From contig NZ_JAFCJI010000001.1 of NCBI RefSeq assembly GCF_018131105.1, positions 992,001-1,056,000 on the forward strand: DNA of 64,000 nt, given 5' to 3'. Source of the DNA: Bradyrhizobium manausense. Lineage in GTDB: Bacteria > Pseudomonadota > Alphaproteobacteria > Rhizobiales > Xanthobacteraceae. How positions within the stretch are numbered: the stretch's first letter is position 1; each line of letters begins with the position of its first letter. The translations under genes and the position numbers were made by a program. Positions 8,517 through 17,042 of the stretch are shown here, piece by piece. The notes under the pieces are model-generated. The model was not told the origin of the DNA. It saw nothing but the letters and a program-made list of their open reading frames with translations, and ran no database searches.

Positions 8517-9152
8517 TTATGCAGCTTTGGCGTCGGCGCTGCTGATCCAGTTGCGGGCCAGCGTGACGTCGGCCTGCGACAGTTGATGTCCTGCCGGCAG
8601 GACCTTGTGCTCGACACGCGCTCCCGCTTCCGACAACAGCGCCGCAAGCTTCGTCGAATTGCTTGCCGGTACGATCGGATCAGCCTGCCCCGACAGCAGT
8701 AGAATCGGCTTGCCGCCAAGCTCCGGCTTGACGAGATTGGCCTTGGGCGGATCCGACAGCGGCACCATGGCGCGCAGCAGCACCGCGCCTGCCAGCACGT
8801 CCGGCTTCAACAGCAGCAGCGCGGCTGCGATGTTGGCGCCGTTGGAGAAGCCGACCGCGACGGGCGCGGCGATGCCGTAGCGTTCGCGCGCGTCCGCGAC
8901 GAAGTCGCCGAGCTCGAGCGCACGGCGGCGGACGTCCTCTTCGTCGAACACGCCCTCCGCGAGACGACGGAAGAAGCGTGGCATGCCGTGCTCGAGCACG
9001 CGGCCGCGCGGCGAGAGCAGCGCCGAGCCAGGCGAGATCGTCTTGCCCAACCCGAGCAGATCGTTCTCGTCACCGCCGGTGCCGTGCAGCAGCAGGATTG
9101 GGGGCGAGCCCGCGCTGGTCGCTGGCTCGAAGCGATGGATGAAGTCGGTCAT
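8517..9152 (-). CDS. Alpha/beta hydrolase, phospholipase/carboxylesterase family (MhqD-like)
   Basis: 211 residues. The catalytic triad of the family is visible: nucleophile Ser103 in GFSNGA, Asp in GQADPIVP (about 158) and His in AGHQLS (about 188); the oxyanion region is LLHGTGGDE (22-29). It is cytoplasmic, with no signal peptide. It overlaps the ring-cleaving dioxygenase gene by 4 nt (ATGA). The same pairing of hydrolase and glyoxalase-fold dioxygenase is known for MhqD and MhqO, which protect against quinones, so a role in handling quinone or hydroquinone-derived products is likely by analogy. The substrate is not proven by the sequence. Confidence 0.85.
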   Translation of the reverse strand: MTDFIHRFEPATSAGSPPILLLHGTGGDENDLLGLGKTISPGSALLSPRGRVLEHGMPRFFRRLAEGVFDEEDVRRRALELGDFVADARERYGIAAPVAVGFSNGANIAAALLLLKPDVLAGAVLLRAMVPLSDPPKANLVKPELGGKPILLLSGQADPIVPASNSTKLAALLSEAGARVEHKVLPAGHQLSQADVTLARNWISSADAKAA

Positions 9153-10087
9153 GACGCGGTCTCTTCCAAATTCGGCAGCACGCCCTCGATCTGCTTGCGA
9201 TGCTGTTCGAGGAAGCTGGGCAGCTTCAGGTCACGTCCCAGGGTCGCCACGGGTTCGTCCACGGCAAAGCCGGGGATGTCGGTCGCGATCTCGAACAGCA
9301 CACCGCCGGGCTCGCGGAAGTAGATCGAGCGGAAGTAGTTGCGGTCGCGCTGCTCGGTCGGATGCAGGCCGTGATTGCTCACGAGCTTTTGCGCCATCTT
9401 GCCCTGTTCGGCATCGTCAACCGCGCGGAACGCGATGTGGTGCACCGAGCCGCCACCTTGATGGCCGCGCAGAAAACCCTTGGCCTCGTAGATGTCGACG
9501 ACGCTGCCCTGCGCATCGCCCGGCGCCTTGAAGCGGATCACCGAACCTTCGCGCCCGGTCTCCTTGAAGCCGAACACGTCGGTGAGGACGGCGGCCGTCT
9601 TCGCCGCGCTGTCGAGCAGCAAGGTCACGCCGTGAAAGCCGCGGATCGCGTGCTCGGCCGGGACGTCGCCATTGCTCCAGCCGGGCTCGTTCTCGGCGCC
9701 TGATATGCCGACCAGCGCCAGCGCCATGCCGTCAGGGTCGGTGAACGGAAGCACGGATTCGCCAAAGCGCTTCTCCAGCGCCTCGTAGGCGATGCCCTTC
9801 TCGATGAAGCGCTGCGTCCAGTAGCCGAGCGAACGCTGCGGCACGCGGAAGGCGGTCTGATGGGTCTCGCCGACGCCGCGGCGTCCCGGCGACACGCCGG
9901 CCCAGGGGAAGAAGGTCAGGATGGTGCCGGGGCGGCCGGTCTCGTCGCCATAATAGAAGTGATAGGTGCCGGGATCGTCGAAATTGACCGTCTTCTTGAC
10001 GAAGCGCAGGCCAAGGTCCCGGGTGTAAAAGCCGAAATTGCGGATGGGGTCGCCGGCAATCGCGGTGACATGGTGCAGTCCAGACAT
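9149..10087 (-). CDS. Ring-cleaving dioxygenase, vicinal oxygen chelate family (MhqO-like)
   Basis: 312 residues made of two glyoxalase-type domains. N-terminal HHVTAIAGDP carries the first metal ligand (His5 or His6), HHIAFR near 216-221 the second, and FEIATD the Glu (E266), so an Fe(II)-dependent extradiol-type reaction is expected, probably on hydroquinones. The ATG at 10087 has GGAGG at a 7-nt spacing. The hydrolase gene overlaps its end by 4 nt, so the two form an operon. The divergent LysR regulator and the boxes between them suggest induction by an aromatic or quinone compound. Confidence 0.88.
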   Translation of the reverse strand: MSGLHHVTAIAGDPIRNFGFYTRDLGLRFVKKTVNFDDPGTYHFYYGDETGRPGTILTFFPWAGVSPGRRGVGETHQTAFRVPQRSLGYWTQRFIEKGIAYEALEKRFGESVLPFTDPDGMALALVGISGAENEPGWSNGDVPAEHAIRGFHGVTLLLDSAAKTAAVLTDVFGFKETGREGSVIRFKAPGDAQGSVVDIYEAKGFLRGHQGGGSVHHIAFRAVDDAEQGKMAQKLVSNHGLHPTEQRDRNYFRSIYFREPGGVLFEIATDIPGFAVDEPVATLGRDLKLPSFLEQHRKQIEGVLPNLEETAS

Positions 10088-10148
10088 TCTCGTCCTCCAA
10101 ATTCGGGGAGCGGGTCTTGCTCTCTGGCCGGAAATATCGTTCCGCTTT

Positions 10149-10203
10149 GGATTGGAGACAATCCATGCAAATATGACGGCTATGTCTACGATTTGGAAAC
10201 AAT
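10149..10203. promoter_or_regulatory. Twin LysR-type boxes in the divergent promoter
   Basis: Two copies of TTGGARACAAT occur at 10152-10162 and 10193-10203, exactly 41 nt apart, about four helical turns. The first copy lies inside an inverted repeat GGATTG-gaga-CAATCC (10149-10164). Equal-phase boxes between a LysR gene and a divergent operon are what a tetrameric LysR regulator needs. Binding is inferred. Confidence 0.55.
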
Positions 10204-10218
10204 CGCCGGGGCCGGCCC

Positions 10219-11130
10219 CTGGATAAGGTCGGCAGCCTCAGGGCCTTCGTGAAGGTGGTCGAAAGCGGCAGCTTTGCCGAGGCCGGCCGGCAATTGCGGC
10301 TGTCACGCTCGGCCATCAGCAAATACATCGCCGACCTCGAGGAGAGCCTCGGCGTCCAGCTTTTGAACCGGACCACGCGTCACGCCAGCCCGACCGAGAA
10401 CGGCCAGCGCTATTTCGAGCGCGCGGTCGTGATCCTCTCGGAGATCGAGGCCGCCGACCAGGCGGTGACGCAGGCCCAGTCGGCGCCGCGCGGATTGCTG
10501 CGCGTCAACGCGCCGATGTCGTTCGGCACGATGCGGCTCGGGCCGGTGCTGGCGGATTTCATGGCGGCGTACCCGGAGCTTCAGCTTCAGATCGTGCTCA
10601 GCGACGATCTGCTCGATCCCGTGCAGGACGGCTTTGACGTGACGCTGCGGATCGCTGATCTGGAATCGTCGAGCCTGATTGCGCGAAAAATCATGCCGGT
10701 GCCGCGCATGATCTGCGCTTCGCCCGACTACCTCGTGCGTCACGGCACGCCAAGGCATCCGCAGGATCTGCGTGCGCATGCCTCGCTCACTTACGGATTC
10801 CTGCTGACAGGCAATCAGTGGAAGCTGACAGGCACTGACGGTGACCACTGGATCCAGCCGGCCTGGTCGCTCTGCGTCAACAATGCCGAGGTGCTGCGCG
10901 ACGCCGCGATCAAGGGCAGGGGGCTGGCGCTGTTGCCGGAGTTCATCGCGGCGGATGCTTTAAGGAAAGGCGAGCTGCGGACAGTAATGGACGATTATTC
11001 CGCGCCCCCGCTTGCGCTCTATGCGGTGTATCCGCCGACACGGCATCTGTCGGTGAAGGTGCGGCTGTTCATTGACTTCCTGGTCGAGCGGTTCGGGCGC
11101 GAGGAGGAAGGGGCGAACCGGTTGACATGA
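10219..11130 (+). CDS. LysR family transcriptional regulator
   Basis: About 303 residues if started at CTG 10219. The N-terminal winged helix-turn-helix shows FAEAGRQLRLSRSAISKYIADLEE and LLNRTTRHASPTENG, followed by a periplasmic-binding-like effector domain from about residue 95. The start is unusual: the family N-terminus (DKVGSLRAFVKVVESGSF) is encoded in frame upstream of the first GTG (10249), yet between that GTG and the in-frame stop at 10174 there is no ATG, GTG or TTG. CTG 10219 would give a normal N-terminus; GTG 10249 would remove the first helix. It diverges from the dioxygenase-hydrolase operon, which it probably controls along with itself. Confidence 0.88.
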   Translation: MDKVGSLRAFVKVVESGSFAEAGRQLRLSRSAISKYIADLEESLGVQLLNRTTRHASPTENGQRYFERAVVILSEIEAADQAVTQAQSAPRGLLRVNAPMSFGTMRLGPVLADFMAAYPELQLQIVLSDDLLDPVQDGFDVTLRIADLESSSLIARKIMPVPRMICASPDYLVRHGTPRHPQDLRAHASLTYGFLLTGNQWKLTGTDGDHWIQPAWSLCVNNAEVLRDAAIKGRGLALLPEFIAADALRKGELRTVMDDYSAPPLALYAVYPPTRHLSVKVRLFIDFLVERFGREEEGANRLT

Positions 11131-11148
11131 TCCGCCCGGCTCCTCGTC

Positions 11149-12072
11149 CTATTTCTTGCCGTCGAGAAATTCGCGTAGCGCCTTGATGGTCGCCGCCGGG
11201 TCTTCCTCCATCAACCAGTGTCCGGCGCCGGGAATCACGACCTCGGTGACATCGGTTGCCGCGTTCCGCATCACCACCGCTTCCATCTTGCCGAAGGACT
11301 TTTCGCCGCCGACGGCCAGCACGGGCATGGTCAGTTTGGTCGCGATCTGCTTCTTGTTGTGCTCGGCATCGGTGCGGATCGCCCTGAATTGGGCGAAGGC
11401 GGAATGCATCGCGCCCGGCTGCGCATAGAGTTTTGCGTAGTGACGGCGCGTTGCTTCGTCGACCTTGGAAGGGGTACCCGCGAACTCATTCCAGAAGCGG
11501 TCGAGGTAGATGCGCTCGCGGCCTTTGACCAGCCGCTCCATGTCGGGGCCGCCGAAATCGAAGTGCCAGAGCTGCGGGCTGCGGACGATCTCGTCCCACG
11601 GCGGCACGCCCGGCACCGGGGCATCCATTACGACCAGCTTCTCGGTGAGGTCGCGATAGCGCGCCGCATAGGCATAGGCCACCATGGTGCCGATGTCGTG
11701 TCCAACGACGACGGCCTTCTCGATGCCGAGCGACTGGAGGACGGCGCGCATGTCGGCGGCCTGGCTCCATTTGTCGTAGCCGTTGTCGGGCTTGGCCGAG
11801 AGGCCCATGCCGCGCAGGTCAGGTACGACCACGGTGTGATCGCGAACGAGATCCGCGCCAAGCCTGGCCCACATGTCGCCGGTGTCGCCAAAACCGTGGA
11901 TCAGGATCACGGCGGGGCCCTTGCCGCCGACGCGCACATGAATCTGCGTGCCGTTGGCCGGGATGGTTCTGGTCTGGAAGGTGGACGGGAATTGCTCTTC
12001 GGCGCGGGCGGCAGGCGCGAGCAGCATGAGGAGAATGGCGAGATATCTTGCGCGCACCGGCGATCCTATCAT
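11149..12072 (-). CDS. Exported alpha/beta hydrolase, epoxide hydrolase-like
   Basis: 307 residues. A signal peptide covers about 1-24 (YLAILLMLLAPAARA), so the enzyme is periplasmic or secreted. The hydrolase core shows the oxyanion motif HGFGDTG (59-65), nucleophile Asp126 in GHDIG and the catalytic His in PGAGHWLMEE near the C-terminus. An Asp nucleophile is typical of epoxide hydrolases and haloalkane dehalogenases rather than esterases. I chose ATG 12072, directly before the signal peptide; the frame stays open further upstream but reads sequence without signal character. It converges on the LysR gene with an 18-nt gap. No obvious operon partner. Confidence 0.85.
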   Translation of the reverse strand: MIGSPVRARYLAILLMLLAPAARAEEQFPSTFQTRTIPANGTQIHVRVGGKGPAVILIHGFGDTGDMWARLGADLVRDHTVVVPDLRGMGLSAKPDNGYDKWSQAADMRAVLQSLGIEKAVVVGHDIGTMVAYAYAARYRDLTEKLVVMDAPVPGVPPWDEIVRSPQLWHFDFGGPDMERLVKGRERIYLDRFWNEFAGTPSKVDEATRRHYAKLYAQPGAMHSAFAQFRAIRTDAEHNKKQIATKLTMPVLAVGGEKSFGKMEAVVMRNAATDVTEVVIPGAGHWLMEEDPAATIKALREFLDGKK

Positions 12073-12159
12073 CTTGTGTTTCGGCCGGCAGAGGTAATTC
12101 GAGACCGTTCGATCTACAACAGGAATCCGGGCGAGGGGCCGTCGCAATCGGGCGAAACT

Positions 12160-12219
12160 GTAACCCTCACCCGAATCGCATTTTCAATGCGATCCGACCT
12201 CTCCCTTCGGGCGAGGTGG
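12160..12219. repeat. Dispersed two-hairpin repeat overlapping the kinase 3' end
   Basis: Two hairpins lie in tandem: ATCGCATT-ttc-AATGCGAT (12175-12193) and ACCTC...GAGGT around a TTCG turn (12197-12217). The arrangement (accctcacccg, hairpin, acctctccc) is an intergenic repeat I recognise from Bradyrhizobium genomes. Here the kinase gene runs into it, so its last residues and stop codon are repeat-encoded. Confidence 0.6.
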
Positions 12220-14898
12220 GTCCTCGGCGGGCGCGAGCAGGTCGTCCAGCGTGTTCATCGACGCCTCGCGAAGCGCGGCCAGCTCGCGGGCGGCATCCTG
12301 GCGCTCGGCCGAGGACATCGCCGGCGCCGTCTCCTCGATCTCGCGGCAGCGCTCGAACAGGCTGATGAGACCGAGCGCGCTCGCCGCGCTGCCGAGCTGG
12401 TGCGCGAAACGCGCAAGCTGGTTGGGATCGCCGGCCGCGGCCGCTGCAGCGATATCGGCGATCAGCCGTCCGCTGGTCTCTCTCAGCAGATGATGCAGCT
12501 TCGCGATCTGGGAGGCGCCGAGCAGGTCCTTCTGGTCGTCGAGAAAGTGCCGGTCGATCAATCCGTCGGTTTCGGGCCGCTGATCCGTCGCGCCTTGTTC
12601 GGGTTCGTCCTCGATCGCCTCGCGCAGCGCGTTCATGAGGATCGGCTTGCCGACGATCTTGGTGATGTCGGCGGCTGCGAGCCGCTCACGGGTGTTCCGC
12701 GACACGTCGGCGGTCACGACGATGATCCGCGGCATCGGCTGCAGCGGGAGCTTTCGAATGCGCGTGGCCGCCTCCACGCCGTCCATGTCGGGCATGTGCA
12801 GGTCCATCAGGACGACGTCGAACGGTTGTCTGGCGGCGAGCGCGACGGCGGCCGCACCGTCTCTTGCGATCGCCGCGCGGTGGCCGAGCCTGACCAAAAT
12901 GGCTTCGCCGACCTCGCAATTGACGGGATCGTCGTCGACCAGCAGCACGCGGCGTTGCCGCGATGGCGGCGGCAGCGCGCCTTGCACGATGCCGCTTGCG
13001 GCTTGACCGAGCGGCACGACGAGCGTGAACACGCTGCCCTTGCCCAGCGTACTCTCCACCGTCAGCTCGCCGTGCATCAGCCGCGTGAGGCGGCGCGCGA
13101 TTGCGAGGCCAAGGCCGGTGCCGCCGAACCGCCGCGCGATGCTGTCGTCGGCCTGCACGAAATCCTCGAAGATCCGCTCATGCATGTCGGGCGCGATGCC
13201 GATGCCGGTGTCGCGAACGACGACGCGGAGCCGCGCGTGGTCGTCGTGCCGCTCGGCGGTCGCGCTCAGCGAGATGCCGCCGCCCGGGGTGAACTTGATG
13301 GCGTTGCCGATCAGGTTGAGCAGGATGCGGTTGAGGCGGACGGGGTCGCCGTGCACGGACGTCTTGACCGTCGCGTCGCAGGCGAGATCGAAGGAGAGGC
13401 CCTTGGCGAACGCCTGCGGGCGCATCAGATCGGCTGCCGTCTCGATCAGCTGGTCGAGGCGGAAATCGCGCGTCTCCAGCGCCTCGGTGCTGGCCTCGAG
13501 GCGGGCATATTCGAGAATGGCGTCGACCAGCGCGATCAGCGTTTCGCCGGATGCGGCGGCAGTCGCGAGGTGGCGGCGCTGGACTTCGCTGAGCCGGCCG
13601 TCGTCGAGCAGTTGCAGCACGCCCATGACGCCGTTGAGCGGCGTGCGCAGCTCGTGGCTGACGACGGCGAGGAAGCGCGACTTGGTTTCGTTGGCCGCGA
13701 CCGCGACACTGCGCGCGCGCTCGGCCTCGTCATGCTCGGCAAGGGCGTGATCGCGTGCCTTCTCGAGCTCGGAGGTCCGTTCGATCACCTTGCGCTCGAG
13801 CGTCGCATAGGATTCGCGCAAGTGCGCGGCCATCCGGTTGAACTGGTCGCCGAGCGCCTCCAGCTCGTCGCCGGTGTTGATAGCGAGCCGCAGTCCGAGA
13901 TCGCCGCTACCGATCCGCTGTGCGCCCTGGCTCAGCATCTGGATCGGCACGGTCATGCGCCGGCTGAGCCAGAGCGACACCAGCGTGGCGAAGGCCAGAA
14001 GCACAAGCAGCAGAAACGTCGACCGTCCGATCGAGGCGTAGATCGGAGCGTAGGCTTCGCTGAGCGGGAGTTCGACGAACACCAGCCAGCCGAGCGAAGG
14101 GACCGTCGCATAGGTCGAGAGCACGCGTTGACCGGAAAAATCCTCCTTGATCAGGCCGCCCGAGGGCGGTCCGACGCCGTCGAGCGCGGCGCGCACGTCT
14201 GGATGCCCGGAGAGATCACTCCGTTGCAGCGCCGGCCACAGATCGGGATGTGCGATCAGTACGCCGAGGCGGTCGACCACATAGGCCTTGCCGGTATTGC
14301 CCACTCTGATGCCGGCCACGAGGTCCCAGATGAAGCGCAGATTGACCTCGGCGATGACCACGTTGGGCTCGCGGCCCGTACCGCGTGCGGCGATCGTCAT
14401 GAAAGGCTCGGTATCGCCGAAGAAGTAGACCGGCCCGTAATAGGCCCGGCTTTCATTGGCGCCGCGGAAGGCGGCTTCCGCGGAGTGGTCGGCATTGCTG
14501 CCGATCCTGTCCGGGACACGGCGCGACACGCGTACCTGCTCGCGGCCTTGCGCATCGAGCTCGGTCAATTCGGCGATCGCAGGCGACAGCCGCAGCAGGC
14601 GAATGGCGTTCAGCCGCCTGTCTTCGTTGGTCGACAGCTCCGGCGGCAGGCGCGCGAGCCATCTGATCTGGTTTTCGATCTGGCCGATGAACTGGCCGAT
14701 CTGAATCGCGGCGCTTGCGGCCTGCTCGCGCTGGGTCGCGGCGAGAAGCTGCTTCTGCTCGCGATAGGAGAACCAGACGTCGAAGCCGGTGTTGATGGCG
14801 AGCGCGGTGAAGGCGAGGGCGACGATCGCGTAGAGATATTTGCGGAACAGCCGTCCCGGAGGCGTCCGCAAAGCTCCCTGGTCGATCTCCTCGTTCAC
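12184..14898 (-). CDS. Hybrid sensor histidine kinase with receiver and HPt domains
   Basis: 904 residues. Order: membrane segment (about 20-40), extracytoplasmic sensor region of the Cache type (about 42-285, with VIAEVNLRFIWDLV and GKAYVVDRLGVLIAHP), second membrane segment (about 292-312), HAMP (313-365), HisKA with His415 in VVSHELRTP, HATPase with N-box near NAIKF and GTGLGLAI, receiver with Asp699 in VLMDLHMPDMDG, and an HPt domain with His833 in FAHQLGSAAS. So it can run an internal phosphorelay like TorS or ArcB. Start GTG 14898 overlaps the stop of the substrate-binding gene (GTGA). No response regulator is encoded nearby. The last residues (about PPRPKGEVGSH) come from a dispersed repeat. 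Confidence 0.92.
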   Translation of the reverse strand: MNEEIDQGALRTPPGRLFRKYLYAIVALAFTALAINTGFDVWFSYREQKQLLAATQREQAASAAIQIGQFIGQIENQIRWLARLPPELSTNEDRRLNAIRLLRLSPAIAELTELDAQGREQVRVSRRVPDRIGSNADHSAEAAFRGANESRAYYGPVYFFGDTEPFMTIAARGTGREPNVVIAEVNLRFIWDLVAGIRVGNTGKAYVVDRLGVLIAHPDLWPALQRSDLSGHPDVRAALDGVGPPSGGLIKEDFSGQRVLSTYATVPSLGWLVFVELPLSEAYAPIYASIGRSTFLLLVLLAFATLVSLWLSRRMTVPIQMLSQGAQRIGSGDLGLRLAINTGDELEALGDQFNRMAAHLRESYATLERKVIERTSELEKARDHALAEHDEAERARSVAVAANETKSRFLAVVSHELRTPLNGVMGVLQLLDDGRLSEVQRRHLATAAASGETLIALVDAILEYARLEASTEALETRDFRLDQLIETAADLMRPQAFAKGLSFDLACDATVKTSVHGDPVRLNRILLNLIGNAIKFTPGGGISLSATAERHDDHARLRVVVRDTGIGIAPDMHERIFEDFVQADDSIARRFGGTGLGLAIARRLTRLMHGELTVESTLGKGSVFTLVVPLGQAASGIVQGALPPPSRQRRVLLVDDDPVNCEVGEAILVRLGHRAAIARDGAAAVALAARQPFDVVLMDLHMPDMDGVEAATRIRKLPLQPMPRIIVVTADVSRNTRERLAAADITKIVGKPILMNALREAIEDEPEQGATDQRPETDGLIDRHFLDDQKDLLGASQIAKLHHLLRETSGRLIADIAAAAAAGDPNQLARFAHQLGSAASALGLISLFERCREIEETAPAMSSAERQDAARELAALREASMNTLDDLLAPAEDPPRPKGEVGSH

Positions 14899-15926
14899 TC
14901 GCGAATCTCGTCGGCGCGCGCGAGCAGGGTGAACGGGATCTTCAATCCGAGCGAGTCGGCGACGGTACGGTTGATCAACAGCTCGTATTTTCGCGGCGAC
15001 TGCACCGGCAGATCGCCGGCCTTGGTGCCGCGCAGGATGAGATCGACGTAGTCGGCCGAGCGCACCTCCAGCGTCGGCCCGTAGCTCATCAGCCCGCCCG
15101 CATCGATGAAATAGTGGAACGGATAGATCATGGGCACGCGATATTTCGCGGCCGTCGCGGTGATCGCTTGCCGATTGACCACCAGAAAACTGTCGACGAG
15201 CGAGATCATCGCCGCCTTCGGAGACTCGGCGAAGCGTCCGATCGCGCCATCGATCTCCGCCGGCGTGCTGATCGGCGCCTGGACCACCGCAACGCCCGAG
15301 GAAGCGGCCTCCTGCTCGAGGGAATCGAGGTAGTAGCGCCCCGCGCGCGGCGTGCTCGCCGGATTGAACAGGACGCCGACGCGCTGGATGTCGGGCACGG
15401 CCTCCTTGATCAGCTGAAGCCATTTGCCGCCCATCTCGGGGGTGCTGCTGGTGAAGCCCGTGACATTGCCGCCGGGGTGCGCGAGGCTTTGAACGAAGCC
15501 GTTGCCAACGGGGTCGTTGGATGTCGCGAACACGATCGGGATCGTCTTGGTGGCTGCTATGATGGCCGCGGTTTCGACGGTCGAGCCGGTCAGGATGACA
15601 TCCGGCCTGAGGTCGATGAGCTCCGCGACGGCGGCCTTCATCTTGTCCGGTCCGCCGAAACTCGAGCGCAGCTCGAAGTGAAAATTGACGCCTTCGACCC
15701 AGCCACGCTGCCTCAGTCCGGCGATCAACCCACCAAGCCGCGTGGTTGCACTCTCGGTCATGCTTCGTCTGGTGAGCTCGTCGTCGAGCGACAGGCTGGT
15801 GATCGACGCGACGATACGGATGCGATCCGACGTTGCGCCGAGCGCAAGGAAGCCCGCGGCGGTTGCGCCCGCAAGCCGAATGAAATCGCGGCGGGCGACC
15901 GCCGGCGCAACAGGCCGTTTGATCAT
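14895..15926 (-). CDS. Tat-exported ABC-type substrate-binding protein
   Basis: 343 residues of the ABC substrate-binding family seen with orphan binding proteins in rhizobia. The N-terminus has a twin-arginine signal, ARRDFIRLAG (11-20), followed by a hydrophobic segment, so the folded protein is sent to the periplasm. The body has the two-lobed pattern GWVEGVNFHFELRSSFG, LRPDVILTGSTV, IPIVFATSNDPVGNGFV and GGNVTGFTSS. ATG 15926 was chosen because it directly precedes the signal; an earlier frame start adds unlikely sequence. No permease or ATPase gene is adjacent. Instead its stop overlaps the start of the hybrid kinase, so it may deliver a ligand to the kinase sensor domain rather than to a transporter. 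Confidence 0.87.
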   Translation of the reverse strand: MIKRPVAPAVARRDFIRLAGATAAGFLALGATSDRIRIVASITSLSLDDELTRRSMTESATTRLGGLIAGLRQRGWVEGVNFHFELRSSFGGPDKMKAAVAELIDLRPDVILTGSTVETAAIIAATKTIPIVFATSNDPVGNGFVQSLAHPGGNVTGFTSSTPEMGGKWLQLIKEAVPDIQRVGVLFNPASTPRAGRYYLDSLEQEAASSGVAVVQAPISTPAEIDGAIGRFAESPKAAMISLVDSFLVVNRQAITATAAKYRVPMIYPFHYFIDAGGLMSYGPTLEVRSADYVDLILRGTKAGDLPVQSPRKYELLINRTVADSLGLKIPFTLLARADEIRE

Positions 15927-16209
15927 GAAATGTTTCGCAAAAATTGTCCCTAGCGTTGTGCATAACGCGAAAGGCTGACGCCGACAATTGATGAAAAAAT
16001 GCGCTTGTGAATGTTCATTCGCAGCCATGGGCAGCCCAATACCGTATTGCTACGTAAATCGCTGTTTCGTTTGGTGTCTGCTCTGTGGCGCCCTGTAAGG
16101 CCTTTTGGCATTGCAACATTTCCGTCCCGATTGCGGGCGGCGGTTCGGGGAAGCCGATTTCGTGACTGCCGATTTTTGAGCTGTTGTTTCAGATTGTTTT
16201 CGAAGGTCT

Positions 16210-16971
16210 ATGATGCGCAAAATCTACCTCGTACCGGCCCTTGTAGGCCTTCTCACCACTGTTGCGGTTGGCCCGCTGGCGGCCCAAGGCGCGACGCCCA
16301 AGCAGAAAGCCACTGCGGCGCCAAAGACGGTCGCGGCAGGCGCTGCGCCAGCCGCGACGGCCCCTGGCGGTGCAGCACCGGCCGCCTCGACCGAGACCGC
16401 CGCGGCGGCCGCCGACGACAAGATCAAGGCGATCGAGGGCTTCCGTTCCGCCAAGTTCGGCATGAACGAGGCCGATGTCCGCGCGGCGATGGCCAAGGAC
16501 TTCACCCCGAAGGCCGACGCCATCAAGGCCCAGGACAACCCGTCCGAGTTGACCCACAGCGTGCTGCTCTCCGTTCCGGAACTGCTGCCGAACGGCGGTA
16601 CGGCCGAGCTTTCCTATGTGTTCGGCTACAAGTCCAAGTCGCTGATCCAGGTCGGCGCGGTCTGGTCCAAGGGCACTGATGCGGCCATGACGCCGGAGAA
16701 GCTGTTCTCCAACGCCAACATCCTGCGCGCGCACTTCCTCAGCGAGGGCTTCAAGCCCGACTCGATCGCGGTCAACATGCCGGTCAACGGCGGCATCGTG
16801 ATGTTCCGCGGCAGCGATGCCAAGGATCGCTCGGTGATCCTGCTGCTCCAGGGCACGTTCGAGAACAAGGAGAACAACCAGCGCGTGCTCACGCCGACGA
16901 GCCTGCTGCTGTTCTACGTGGCCGACGCCAAGAGCCCCGACGTCTTCAAGCTTCCGCCCGGCCAGTTCTGA
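16210..16971 (+). CDS. Exported protein of unknown function upstream of the adhesin
   Basis: 253 residues that I do not recognise. The signal peptide covers about 1-27 (LVPALVGLLTTVAVGPLAAQ). An Ala/Pro/Thr-rich linker (about 28-70) is followed by a globular part that starts with FRSAKFGMNEADVRAAMAKD, a pattern that recalls small periplasmic proteins with a beta fold, and ends with LLFYVADAKSP. There are no cysteines. GAAGG is placed upstream of the double ATG at 16210/16213. The 283-nt region before it contains a GAATG-tt-CATTC inverted repeat at 16009-16020 and should hold the promoter. The gene lies 71 nt before the adhesin gene in the same direction, so it may assist secretion or cell attachment of the adhesin; this is inference. 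Confidence 0.7.
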   Translation: MMRKIYLVPALVGLLTTVAVGPLAAQGATPKQKATAAPKTVAAGAAPAATAPGGAAPAASTETAAAAADDKIKAIEGFRSAKFGMNEADVRAAMAKDFTPKADAIKAQDNPSELTHSVLLSVPELLPNGGTAELSYVFGYKSKSLIQVGAVWSKGTDAAMTPEKLFSNANILRAHFLSEGFKPDSIAVNMPVNGGIVMFRGSDAKDRSVILLLQGTFENKENNQRVLTPTSLLLFYVADAKSPDVFKLPPGQF

Positions 16972-17042
16972 TCACGGACGATCTCGAATCATTCTCCCAC
17001 CTGGTTGTGGATCGGCGCCAATGCCGATGAAGAGGATCTGAA

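Noticed and set aside
11218..15051. Plus-strand open frame of 1277 codons
   Set aside because: It lies antisense to the hydrolase and hybrid kinase genes, whose domains are unambiguous. No domain is visible in it.
12184..15987. A single 1267-residue protein covering kinase plus upstream sequence
   Set aside because: The first 363 residues are an alternative frame of the substrate-binding protein gene. The kinase starts at GTG 14898, overlapping that gene's stop.
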